Under the pieces are notes generated by a model, which made no database searches, had not been told where the DNA came from, and saw only the letters and a list, made by a program, of their open reading frames with translations. DNA of 64,000 bases from Aureococcus anophagefferens (lineage: Eukaryota; Sar; Pelagophyceae; Pelagomonadales; Pelagomonadaceae): contig NW_008705561.1 of the NCBI RefSeq assembly GCF_000186865.1, positions 1,453,320 to 1,517,319 on the forward strand. Reading direction: 5' to 3'. Of this stretch, positions 38,147 through 47,692 are shown piece after piece. The number at the start of each line of letters is the position of its first letter. Position 1 is the first letter of the stretch. Position numbers and translations under genes: made by a program.

Positions 38147-38612
38147 GAGCCGGGTTGCGTGCGACCAGCCCCTCCCCCAAAAAAATTTTTTTTTTCCGGA
38201 ACGATCAAGTTCGACTTGCGCGTCCGCGCGCGATCGACTTTTCAAAACAACAAAAATCCAATGTGAGCTGCACGGAACTAGATCCGACAATAGCCTGAAC
38301 TGGGTCGCTATGTGTTCTACCGACCGAAAAGAACCAGCTGGCGAACGGTCCCTTGCCAAGGGCGTGCAGCGCGGATCCAGCGTCCCCAGCGAAACCGAAA
38401 CAACACTCACCGCACCCCTGTAGGTCGAAGCGTATACACCTGCCGCAGGGCTCAACAGACCTTTACCCAACGCGCGCAGGATGGCAGCCTCTCTGGTGGC
38501 ACCAGAACCCGTCTAGGGGGGGCACGAAATAGTAAGTGCTTGACGGCCGACGGCGCCGGTCCTCGACGGCGCCCCGCGCTCGCGGCTGCCGACGACGCCT
38601 TGTGAGATCTTG
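38147..38612. other. Intergenic region right of the gap, lower GC
   Basis: 466 bp, visibly richer in A and T than its surroundings, with an A-run/T-run junction (A7 then T9-10) at 38179-38196. It contains no good ORF, tRNA or recognised element. It should include the 3' end of the large membrane-protein gene whose stop is at 38613. Confidence 0.5.
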
Positions 38613-41600
38613 TTAGATGGGGCGGACGCCCGCGAAGTAGCCGTTGAGCTGCGGGAGCGCGGCGGGGTCGTCGGTCGCGGCGCCGCCCTTGCCCTTGCCG
38701 CCGGCGTCGTCGTCGCCGTCGCCGTGGTCCACGGGCCGCGCCGTGCCGAAGATCTGCGTCGCGTCGTTGGACCCGAAGATCTCCGTGATGCAGCCGTCCG
38801 GGCTCCGGAGGAAGTGGCGGTAGACCTTCTGCGCGCCGTCGAGCGCGTGCTCGTAGATGGTCACGTGCGTCGACGTGTCCTTGAAGTGGGGCAGGAGCGG
38901 GTCCTTCAGATCGTAGGTCGCGATGGCGACGTGGCGCCGCTGGTCCGCGGGGCCGATCCACTTCTTGGCCTTGGCGATGACGTGGTTGAGCTCCTCGACG
39001 CTCAGCTCGAAGTCGTGGGGCACGAAGAACGTCTCGCTGTCGCCGTTGATGCGCGAGTACGTGTCGATGACGCGGCCGTTCATGTGGACGAAGACGAGGT
39101 AGTAGTAGCAGACCGCGAGGCTCAGGGACACGTGGATCGCGTAGATGATGACGACGTAGAAGATGCCGATGATGCCGCCGTTCTCCTCGTCGACCATGCG
39201 GCGCCAGAGCTTGAACGCGTCGCCCTCGAAGCAGTCGCAGGAATTTTTGGTATAATCCTTGCGGCAGCCCGGCCGCGTGTCGCAGGCGTAGTTCGACGCC
39301 AGGATGTCGACGGCGAGCACGAGCAGCGGGTCGAGGAGCGTCCCCAGACCGAACGCCGCGACGTACTGGGACACGGGGTCCGGCAGCGCGGACCCCGTGC
39401 TCTGGTAGAGGCGGCAGACGCCCACCAACCCCAGAAACGCGAGCAGCACGGAGATGCCGCCCATGCCGACGACGCCGACCTCCTCCATGGTCTTCAGGCC
39501 GTCGGGCATGTACTTGAACTCGAAGCCCCAGAGCTGCGCCCGGAAGCCGTAGATCGCCACCTTCTGCGCCGACAGCAACAGCCACTGGCCCGTGTAGTGG
39601 ACGTAGACGCGCATCCAGAGCGCCATGGCGCAGAGCACCATGACGAGCCACGAGTCCGCGTTGCCCGTGAGGAAGATGCGGCTGCAGCGCGCCCACTGCC
39701 ACCGCAAATTGTGCGTCGCCGCGTAGTCCGCGGCGCGGACGTCGGAGCTCAGGTCCATGAAGAGCTCCTGCCAGACGAACTTGAACTTGGTGATGACGAT
39801 CGCCGTCGCCGTCGGCGGCCGCCGCCGGCCGGGCTCCTCGGCGACGCTGAAGTAGAAGTGGTCCCGCGCGCCGGCGACCCGTAAATCCGTCCACCAGGCC
39901 TCGTCGTCGTCGTCGACGTCCTGGGCCGCCCGGTCCGTGCCGTGGAGGCCCAGGCCCGCGGGGTCGTAGCGCGCGCCGTCGCCGAACTTGCCCCGGAAGT
40001 GGGGCTCGTCCTCCTCGGAGCTCAGCGCCTGGACGGCCTCGGTGCCCGTGACCTTGGACCGGTCCCGGTCCTCGAAGAAGAGCTCGTCGCCGCTCGACTC
40101 GGACTGCTGGCCCGTGTGCATGTCCTCGAGCTCGAGGTCCTTCCGCGACTCCGGCAGCGTGAGCTGGCCCGGCGCGAGGAGGGGCGTTTTCGCGTCGCCC
40201 TTGTCGACGCTCCGCTTCCGCTGCGTCGACCCGCGCCGGTCGAAGATGGTCTGGCGCCGCGCCCACCAGGGCTTGGCCCGGCGCTTCGGCCTCCGGGCCG
40301 CGGCGGGCTCGTCGCCGGAGTCGCCGGGCGCGACCTTGGCCGCGTCGCGCTTCTTCTGCCAGGGCCAGCGCGTGTCGCCGTCCTTGCCTTCGCGCGCGCT
40401 CTCGCTCGTGGAGCCGTGGCCCTTGCGCAGGCCGCCGCGCGCGCCGCGCGCCGTGTCGCCGAGCTGCAGCAGCTTGTTGATGAAGTCGTACTCGACGTGG
40501 TACTCGTCCTTGAGGTTCCCTCCGGGTCGATGGTCTCGCGCGGCAGGTAGCGGATCTCGACGTACATGTTCCCGAGCCAGGCGCTCAGGTCGTTGACGTA
40601 GGCGTCCTGGATCATGGAGAAGCGGTCGAAGTGGGGCTTCACCTCGCCCCGGAGCACGGGCACCTTGAACTTGCCCTTGATCACCGCGAAGTGGGGGTCG
40701 CAGAGCGGCAGCGCGGACCACCCGACGACGGCGTCGCGCGGGTTCCGCTTGTCCGCCAGCCGGAACAGCTCGAAGACGAGGCAGTTCGCGGGCCGGAGCT
40801 CGCCCATGGACGGGCAGAGCGCGAAGATCGACTGGTTCACCTTGAGGTCCACGTCGTGGTAGCGGCCCTTGTGCCGGAAGGGCCGCGTCGCCGCGGGCTT
40901 GGGCCCGAAGCCGCCGCCGCCGTAGGAGTGGGTCTTCGTCCAGCGCAGGGGCCGGCCCGCGAGGCGGTCCTGCATGGACACCATGATGACGTACGTCCCT
41001 TTCGGCAGCTTGTCCTTGACCGCGCGCAGCCCGTGGACGCGGATCTCGATGGGCCGCGGGATGAGGTCCCAGTTGACCGCGTAGCGCCGCCCGCCGACCT
41101 TGCCGCCGGGCTCGACGTAGCCGTAGCGCTCGCGGATCGTGCCCCGCTGCTTCTCGACGACCGCGTTGAGCGCCTCGCCCGCGCGGCTGAAGGACCGCTG
41201 CAGCTCCTTCTCGCGCGACTCGCCCGCGGCCGCCGCGGCCGCGCGCTCGCGCGCCGCGGCGCCCAGCGCCTCGCCGCGGAGCGCCTCGACGCGCGCGCGC
41301 GCGTTCTGCTCGCGCCACGCGAGGTCGAGCTCGCGCGACGCGTAGTCCGCCGCGGCCTTCTCTGCCGCCGCCGCGCGCGCCGCGGCGACGGCGTCGGCGC
41401 GGTCCGCGATGTCGCGGTCGCTCAGCGTCATCGCCGTGATCTCCTCGTCGGGCCGCTCCGCGTGGAACTGGCCGACGACGTCCTCGATCTCGTCCTTCTC
41501 GACCCTGTCGCGGAGGTCCAGCACGATCCGCGACAGGTCCACGGGGTCGCCCAGACCCGGCACGTCCAGCCCGTCCAGCAGGTCGTCGGGGGGCATGAGC

Positions 41601-42283
41601 GACAGCCAGTCCGCCGCGGCCGCCGCGTCGAGCGCCGGCGCCGCCGCGGGCGCGGCCGCCGCGTCCGCGGCGGCGAGGTCGTCGAACGCCGCGGACAGGA
41701 GGCGCTCGGACGCGTCGGGCGCGGGCGCCGGCGGCCGCGCGAAGAGGGCTCCGGGGACCGGCGCCTCGGGCACGCGGGCCTCGGGCACCGGGCGCGGCGA
41801 CCGCGCGTAGAGGTTCCGGCCCGGCGTCGTCGGCGCGGCCGCCGGGGCGGCCTCGTAGTCGTGGAGGCGGCTCGACGAGTGCTGCGGGCTGCTGTAGGTC
41901 GCGAGGAAGCGCTCGCTCCGGTCCTGGGCCTCGATGGCGCCGCGCTCGAGCTTGAGCTTCTCGAAGCGCCGCTTCGCGTCGCGCATCCTGTCCATCTTGC
42001 TCGAGAGCATGGACACGACGCGGAGCCGCCCGTGCAGCTCGCCGCCGGCGCGGATCTTCGCCCACGACTTTTGGCGCTGGCGCGCCGGGCCCTCGTAGGT
42101 CGGCGGCGCGGCGAAGGTGTCCTGGCCTTCGTCGCCATCCTCGGAGCCGGAGCTCTTGTCCACGTCTTGCTCGACGACGGGCAGCTTTTCCGCTTCTTCC
42201 GCCGGCGTGTGCGTTTCGGCGGGCGGCTCCGACGCCTCCTCGGCGGCTGGCGCCTTCGGCTTCTTCCTCACGGCGACGGGCAT
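38613..42283 (-). CDS. Large C2-like domain multi-pass membrane protein, interrupted by a 1-base frameshift
   Basis: ATG 42283. The first frame codes about 588 residues to near 40518 and ends its good sequence at ETIDPEG; the next frame takes over at NLKDEYHVEYDFINKL and runs to the stop at 38613, together about 1222 residues. A missing base in GAGGG|AACC (40517-40523) explains it. Order: disordered acidic N-terminus, coiled coil (about 335-400, AARERAAAAAAGESREKEL), a C2-like beta sandwich (PIEIRVHGLRAVKDKLPKGTY; LVFELFRLADKRNPRDAVVG), a charged linker, then about four helices (SWLVMVLCAMALWMRVYV, GISVLLAFLGLVGVCRLY, LGTLLDPLLVLAVDILA, IFYVVIIYAIHVSLSLAVCYYY) and a C-terminal soluble domain. 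Similar proteins are known, in my recollection, only as conserved membrane proteins of protists; no function assigned. Confidence 0.7.
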
Positions 42284-42478
42284 CGCTGCGGTTTCGCTCT
42301 ACGCGCTGCCCATTTCCCCGCAATGATCAGCGGTTGAGCAATGGAATCAAAGGGAAATAAGCCAATGGTGATCTCGTCGGCCCGCTCAGTTGCCGGAGTC
42401 GAGGGGTCGGACGCGGAAAAAGTGTACCCCCGGCCGCCTCCTTCCCCGCGAAGTCCGACTTACTCCCCCGTGTACCCC

Positions 42479-44299
42479 CTACGTTGCCCCCTTGGGCTTG
42501 AAGAAGCACTGGCCGCCGCGCGCGGCGGCCATGGTCGCTCGTGCTTGGGGGGAGAGGGCGAGTCCCGAGCGCGAAAGCACGCGGTCGAAGAAGGCCTCGC
42601 CCGTGGGCGCGGCCTGGAGCGCGTCGTTCTGCACGAAGTTGCGGGCGAGGGTCGCCGCTTCGCCGAGCTCCGAGGCGGCGAGGACGCCGCGGCGCTCGGA
42701 GAGACGCGCCTCGGCGATCGCGTGCTCGCGCGGCAGCACCCGACTCAGCTCCAGCTCGTTGGGCTTCGCCTCCGCCGGCTCCTTCTTCGCGGCCTCGCGC
42801 GCGGCCAGCTCCAGCTCGTTGAGCTTCGCCTCCGCCGGCTCCTTCTTCGCGGCCTCGCGCGCGGCCTCGCGCGCGGCCTCGCGCGCGGCGACGCGCTCCT
42901 CCTTCTCGGCCGCCCTCGCGTACAAGCCGCGGCGCGCCGCGAGCTGGAGCGAGCCCGGGTAGTTCTCGCAGTCCGCGCACTTGCACTTGGCGCCGCACGT
43001 GATGCCCGCCTCGAAGCACTCGCAGTACTTCTTGAGGCACTTGGTCTTCTTGCAGTGGCAGCCGTTCTGGTGCGTCGTCGCCTCGGCGTCGACCTTGGCG
43101 CGGAACGCCTTGGGGTTCTTCTCGAGCGTCGCCTTGATCGCGTCGTCGCGGTCGCGCGCGTGCGCCTGGTCGTTGTGGCAGTCGACGCACTTGCACGACT
43201 CCTCGCAGAAGCGGCCCGCGGCGAAGCAGTCGCAGTAGAGCTTGAGGCACCGCGAGTTGCGGCAGTTGCATGGCTTGAAGCGCTTCGTCGCCGACGCCTT
43301 GGCCGCCGTCGGCCGGTCGCCGCCGTCGTCGTCGTCGACCTCCGCCGTCGGCGTCGCCGCGCCGCCGCCGCGGCCGCCGCGCGCGGGCGGCGCGGCCGCG
43401 CCGCGCAGGCCCTGGGACGTCTTGCTCGTGCGGCTCCGCTTCGCCGGCGGCTCGGGCGTCGTCGTCGCCGACGCCTGGAGCACGCGCTCCTCCTTCTCGG
43501 CCGCCCTCGCGTACAAGCCCGACAGCCAGCCCGGCGCCGCCGGCTTCGTCTCCTTTTCGCCGGCGCTCCGCGGCGGCAGCAGCGCGACGGGCGTCGCCGG
43601 CACGAGCTCGTGGACGCGCGCGATCGCGCGCTCCTTGTAGGTCCCCGCGCGCGGCGGCGCGTCGGGCGCCGACGCGACCCGCTTCCGCTTCCTCGCCGCG
43701 GACTTCGCGGCGGCCTCGCCGCCCTCGCGCGCGAGGACGGCCCCGAAGTCCGGGCGGCCGAGGGCCAGGGCCGCGGCGGCGGGCGTCGCGGCGCTCGCGG
43801 CGGCGTCGCGGGACGCCGGCGAGATGACGGTCACCGTCGCGTCGGGGAACGTCGCGTCCCAGGAGTCGCCGTTGTCGAAGCGGATTCGCGCGCGCGCGCG
43901 GCCGAGGATGTCGTCGACCACGCCCTCGTAGACGACGTCGTCGTCCCAGAGGACCGCGACGCGGGTCCCCGGCGGCGGGCCGAGCTCTTCGGCGAGCACC
44001 GCGCGGAGCACACCGCAAAGCCGCCCGTGGGCTTCCCGGTCGACGTGCGCGCGGGGGCCGGGCGAGCCACGCCGGTCCGTCTCCCAGTGCGTAGCCGCGC
44101 GCAGCGTCGCGTCCCGCTCCGTCTTCGCCACCTTCGAGAAGTCGACGCCGTGCCAGTAGCTCATGGTCGCCGACACGACGCCGTAGCCCGGGCGTCCTGG
44201 GCCGGGGCGATGTTTGAAACCATAAGGACTCGCCGCGTCGCGGTACGCCTCGAGGGCCGTCTCCTGCGCGATGATCGCCGCGATCCGGAGCTCGCTCAT
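42479..44299 (-). CDS. CXC-domain (tesmin/TSO1, LIN54-type) DNA-binding protein, copy A
   Basis: 606 residues from ATG 44299 (MSELRIAAIIAQETALEAYR). Two CXC motifs: FKPCNCRNSRCLKLYCDCFA...CKCVDC at about 345-375 and CHCKKTKCLKKYCECFEAG...CKCADC at about 415-450, joined by a basic spacer. Each binds Zn and inserts a Tyr into the minor groove, as in LIN54, MSL2 and TSO1, which recognise TTYRAA-type sites in cell-cycle and floral genes. Upstream, residues about 115-165 (TRVAVLWDDDVVYEGVVDDI, FDNGDSWDATF) resemble a Tudor-like barrel. A 60-bp tandem repeat codes AAKKEPAEAKxNELEL twice, and LYARAAEKEERV occurs twice. It is the divergent relative of the gene at 47693. Confidence 0.85.
   Translation of the reverse strand: MSELRIAAIIAQETALEAYRDAASPYGFKHRPGPGRPGYGVVSATMSYWHGVDFSKVAKTERDATLRAATHWETDRRGSPGPRAHVDREAHGRLCGVLRAVLAEELGPPPGTRVAVLWDDDVVYEGVVDDILGRARARIRFDNGDSWDATFPDATVTVISPASRDAAASAATPAAAALALGRPDFGAVLAREGGEAAAKSAARKRKRVASAPDAPPRAGTYKERAIARVHELVPATPVALLPPRSAGEKETKPAAPGWLSGLYARAAEKEERVLQASATTTPEPPAKRSRTSKTSQGLRGAAAPPARGGRGGGAATPTAEVDDDDGGDRPTAAKASATKRFKPCNCRNSRCLKLYCDCFAAGRFCEESCKCVDCHNDQAHARDRDDAIKATLEKNPKAFRAKVDAEATTHQNGCHCKKTKCLKKYCECFEAGITCGAKCKCADCENYPGSLQLAARRGLYARAAEKEERVAAREAAREAAREAAKKEPAEAKLNELELAAREAAKKEPAEAKPNELELSRVLPREHAIAEARLSERRGVLAASELGEAATLARNFVQNDALQAAPTGEAFFDRVLSRSGLALSPQARATMAAARGGQCFFKPKGAT
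42746..42865. repeat. 60-bp tandem duplication in CXC gene A
   Basis: Two copies with exact period 60 (42746 and 42806), differing at about one base, followed by a 12-bp CTCGCGCGCGGC run repeated four times. It is in frame and codes a charged helix. Confidence 0.85.
42893..43519. repeat. Two identical 36-bp segments, 42893-42928 and 43484-43519
   Basis: The same 36 bases occur twice in the same frame of CXC gene A, both coding GLYARAAEKEER-like sequence. Identity at the DNA level despite 555 bp between copies suggests recent duplication or gene conversion. Confidence 0.8.
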
Positions 44300-44619
44300 T
44301 GCCAAAAGGTCGACCCCCACGCGAGGCGTCCAGCAGATGTTCAGCGATTTTTCGCCGCAAAAGGATGAAAGCCCCGGTGAGCTCTCCTACTCACAGCGGC
44401 GCGACGCTGCCTGCGCGCATGAGTGCGCATGCGCTCGTCAGCACATGCCGACGGCGCGCGCACCTGCAGCGCTCACCGGCGCGCGCCTTCACGCTCGCGT
44501 CGCGGCGCGGAACCGGTCGTCGTGGGCTGCGACGGCACGCTCTGGCAGAGTGCTGCGTAGCGCCAGCCCTTCGCCACGAAGTCAGGCCTCGTTGCGTGCT
44601 GACCGCCGCCGGCGACGGA
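44300..44619. other. Upstream region of CXC gene A
   Basis: 320 bp, divergent side of the CXC gene. It should hold its promoter. No convincing gene; the plus-strand frame is open but its composition is Arg/Ala-rich and not protein-like before about 44620. Confidence 0.4.
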
Positions 44620-45020
44620 GGCGACGAGGTTCATCGGCAGCGATTCCGCTGCGACGTGACGTTCGCGGCGGTCGCGCGGCCGCTCTCAGCGGCGGTGCGC
44701 GAGCCGCTGGGCGCCGCCTCCGTCGGGCCCTCGGCCTCCTGCGCCTACGGCTACGTCGGCGAGTTGGAGACCGTCGAGCTGCGGACGACGGACGTGGTCG
44801 GCGTCGACAGGTTCTCCCGCGGGAACGAGCCGCTCGACGAGGACGCCGTCGCGCTCTCCGGGTACCCCCTCGAGTTCTCCAGCACGTTCTCGCGCGCGCT
44901 ACGGACGACGAGGACGACAGCGTCGGCGGCACGGCCCAGGGCATCGTGGCCACGAGCGGCGGCGACGACGACGACGCGGGCGACGTCGTGCCCATGGGCG
45001 ACGCCGTGCCCGAGGGCAGC
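44620..45020 (+). CDS. Possible small acidic hypothetical protein, frame disrupted
   Basis: The frame at about 44640-44890 reads CDVTFAAVARPLSAAV, CAYGYVGELETVELRTTD and EDAVALSGYPLEFSSTFSRA, plausible folded protein. From about 44900 a different frame gives an acidic, Gly/Val-rich end (TDDEDDSVGGTAQGIV ... MGDAVPEGS) with a stop at 45018-45020. A 1-base frameshift or an unrecognised intron is needed. No start codon is certain. No family recognised; it may be a decaying gene. Confidence 0.3.
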
Positions 45021-45378
45021 TGACGGACGACTGACCTCGGCGCACGGGCTGACGGGCACGAGTTGACGGGCGCCCTCGACTGGACCGACGACGCGCGCGC
45101 GCGTCGATTTTTGGCGACTGAACCCGATCCCTGGGAGCGGCTCTCGACGCCCGCACGCGTGTTTGGACACGCAGGGTTACTGCTTTGACTTGTATGGGCC
45201 CCTGGCGCCAGATGCGCCGCGGGGCGCGCTCGGTTTTCTAAATGAGGGATGGTCCCCCCCCTGATCTGGTCATGGCCCGCTGGGCCGCTGCGAGCGCGCG
45301 CGCGCTGCATGTTAAGCTGCATGTTGCGTATGCTGAAGTCGACCTTGCCCGTCGCCAAAGCTGGCCAGCGCCGTGGGC
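45021..45378. other. Intergenic region before the orphan gene at 45379
   Basis: 358 bp. It is somewhat lower in GC near 45110-45250, with a GGTCCCCCCC run at 45248-45258. No RNA gene, repeat or ORF that looks real. Confidence 0.4.
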
Positions 45379-47385
45379 ATGTTGCCAATGAAACGCCCTC
45401 TCGAGCCCGTTTCGGAAGACGACGACAGCGACATCGAGGTCGAGGTGCAGCGCGGCGGCTGCGACAGCGAAGTGCTCAAGCACGCGTCGTGGCCCGGCGC
45501 TGAGAAGCGCGCCCCGGAAGGCGCCGTCGTCGAGCAGCTCGAGCCCGTCGAGGGCCACCAGCTCGCGCTCTCCGAGTGCCACCGCGCGTGCGCGGTGGCA
45601 CAGCTGCCCATGATCGCGGGCAAGATAGGAAAAACGCTCGTGGCGGGCGTCGGCAAGGCGAGCATCAGCCGGGTGCTGGGCGTCGGGCTCTACGCGGCGC
45701 TCGGGCCGCGGCGCGGCGCGAAGCAGCAGCGCGGCCCGCCGATCGTCAGCGAGGACGAGGACCAGTTCCCCCTCGTACCCGACGACCTCGTCGTCTTCGC
45801 GGCGACGATGCGCGTCGGGATGGCCATCACGTTCAACGCGCCCGGCGACAAGGCGCGGTGTCCGAGCTGCGTCATGGGCAAGGACCGCGAGTGGGTCTGC
45901 GTCGGGCACTACCACGCGGCCAAGGCCAAGGTCCTCAAGAGCATCGCCAACGCCGAGGACTTCGACACCATCATGCGGCGGTTCCCCGTCAAGCGGGACC
46001 GCATCGCGCTTCTCAAGCGGGCGGCCGAGGCCATCTTCGCGGCCTCGCCGCAGCGCACGTGCGCCGCCGTGATCTCCAGCGGCGTCGCATTTCGCGCGCC
46101 CATCCTGCTCGCCGGCACGGGCTGCGTGCTCGAGGCCGTCGACGACTCGACGCGCGCGCCCGTCTCCGCGGACGCGACGCCCGACGCGGCGGCGAGCTCC
46201 GCGCGCGAGTCCGTCGCCGACGGGCCGCCGCCGCCCGCCGCCGAGCCCTACACCCAGGGCATCGAGCCGCACGCGTGGCTCCTCTACGGCCTCCCCGCGC
46301 TCCCGCACCCGCCGCCCGGGTTCCGGTGGGCGCCCCCCCCGGGCGGCGGCTTCTCCGCGCCCGCGTGGCTGACGTCGCCGCCGCCGGGCCCGGGCGGCGG
46401 CTTCATCCCCTACGACGCGGCGGCGCTGGGCCTCGCGACGACGGCGACGACGGCGACGGCGACGACGACCGCGGCGACGAGCGACGCCCCGCCGCCGCCG
46501 CCGCCGCCGCCGGTCGAGGTCGCGGTCCTCTACGTCCCGCCTCGCGGCCCCGTGCCGGGGCCGTACTGGTCGCCCTGGTTCGACGACGGCTGCGAGGACG
46601 GGCTCCAGTCCGTCGGCGGCGGCGCGGGCTGCTGCTGCGTCGCGCGGACGTCGCACTGCGCCTCGCGGTTTACGGCCAACGGCATCTGGGCCGACTGGCG
46701 CGGGATCTACTTCGCGCCGGGCGGCCTGATCGCGCGCTACTTCCGCCAGGCGCGCGTCTACGAGCTCGGCGCGGTCGCCGGCCGCACGACGGTCGAGATC
46801 TTCGCGCGTTTGACCTACGCGCGGATCCGCGACCTCGAGGGCGACTGCGACCAGCTCCTCGACCCGACGCTCGCGACGGTCCCCGTCGTCAAGTCCATCA
46901 AGGAGCTCGACGACGGCGAGGTCATCATCCACTTCTTCTCCTCCTCCGTCGGCGCCGCGGACCGCGCGCTCTTCGGCGAGAAGATCCACCTCAGCCACGC
47001 CCTCAAGGCCGCGACCTTCGCCCGCAAGCGCTACGACCCCCACTACACCGGCGTCACCATCCTCTACATCCGCAGCGACGACGCCAGCGGCGCGCGCAAG
47101 GCCGAGCGGCTCCTCCGCGACTGCGTCGACCCGCGGCCGCTCTACGGCGACGTCCCCCGGACGGGCCACGCGCTCGCGGACGCCGTCGCGGCGGGCGAGG
47201 AAACGCCGCGCGAGACGGCCAGCATCGCGCTGCGCGACGCCATCCGCAAGGCCGCGCCCTACGGCTCCGTCCTCCGCGACGCCCTCTTGCGCTGCAAGAT
47301 GCTCGAGGACGAGGTCCTCGTCGACCAGCCCCGGTCGCTCTGCGACGACGGCGGGCTGCTCACGCAGGAGGGCGCGGACGAGTAA
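45379..47385 (+). CDS. Orphan 668-residue protein, function unknown
   Basis: Single exon from ATG 45379 (MLPMKRPLEPVSEDDD). The N-terminus is acidic, then a small hydrophobic/Gly stretch (GKIGKTLVAGVGKASISRV), a Cys-pair region (CPSCVMGKDREWVCVGHYH), a central Pro/Gly-rich linker (PHPPPGFRWAPPPGGG), a Cys cluster (GCCCVARTSHC) and a long C-terminal alpha/beta region (GRTTVEIFARLTYARIRDL, EVIIHFFSSS, GVTILYIRSDD, ADAVAAGEETPRETASIAL). A CxxC ... CxGH pattern near the start could bind a metal. No family recognised. Frame and composition support a real gene. Confidence 0.6.
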   Translation: MLPMKRPLEPVSEDDDSDIEVEVQRGGCDSEVLKHASWPGAEKRAPEGAVVEQLEPVEGHQLALSECHRACAVAQLPMIAGKIGKTLVAGVGKASISRVLGVGLYAALGPRRGAKQQRGPPIVSEDEDQFPLVPDDLVVFAATMRVGMAITFNAPGDKARCPSCVMGKDREWVCVGHYHAAKAKVLKSIANAEDFDTIMRRFPVKRDRIALLKRAAEAIFAASPQRTCAAVISSGVAFRAPILLAGTGCVLEAVDDSTRAPVSADATPDAAASSARESVADGPPPPAAEPYTQGIEPHAWLLYGLPALPHPPPGFRWAPPPGGGFSAPAWLTSPPPGPGGGFIPYDAAALGLATTATTATATTTAATSDAPPPPPPPPVEVAVLYVPPRGPVPGPYWSPWFDDGCEDGLQSVGGGAGCCCVARTSHCASRFTANGIWADWRGIYFAPGGLIARYFRQARVYELGAVAGRTTVEIFARLTYARIRDLEGDCDQLLDPTLATVPVVKSIKELDDGEVIIHFFSSSVGAADRALFGEKIHLSHALKAATFARKRYDPHYTGVTILYIRSDDASGARKAERLLRDCVDPRPLYGDVPRTGHALADAVAAGEETPRETASIALRDAIRKAAPYGSVLRDALLRCKMLEDEVLVDQPRSLCDDGGLLTQEGADE

Positions 47386-47692
47386 ATTTCCGAAACCGAA
47401 GCGTATACGCGCGTAGGAGGACATGTAGGAGGCGGGCCGGCGCCTGGCCGGTCTTTCCCTCACCTTGATGCGACCCCGCGAGTTTTTGAAAAAGTCTCGG
47501 AGAGCGCGCTCTCCCTGACGCCTCGCCGCCCGCAGCGACGTCCCTCACCAGTTCCGCGAGCAGTTTGTACAGCGCGCCTCCCCGGCAACAGCAGCGCCAG
47601 CGGCCGTTCCGCTCCGCCGCCGCGCGTTCCCGCGCCCAGCGCGCGAAGACTCGAGGGGCCCCGAGACTCCGAAGCACCAGAAGGCCGCAGCC
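47386..47692. other. Intergenic region between orphan and CXC gene B
   Basis: 307 bp holding the 5' region of CXC gene B. It begins with GAAGCGTATACGCGCG, an inverted-repeat-like motif. No gene seen. Confidence 0.4.

Noticed and set aside
38179..38196. A-run/T-run as a terminator or transposon end
   Set aside because: No inverted repeats or target-site duplication nearby; most likely a sequencing-prone low-complexity junction next to the gap.
37773..38470. Open frames spanning the N run
   Set aside because: Translation through N is meaningless.
38427..47410. Shared CGAAGCGTATAC at 38427 and 47397
   Set aside because: 12 bases with no further similarity on either side; not enough to call a repeat or regulatory site.
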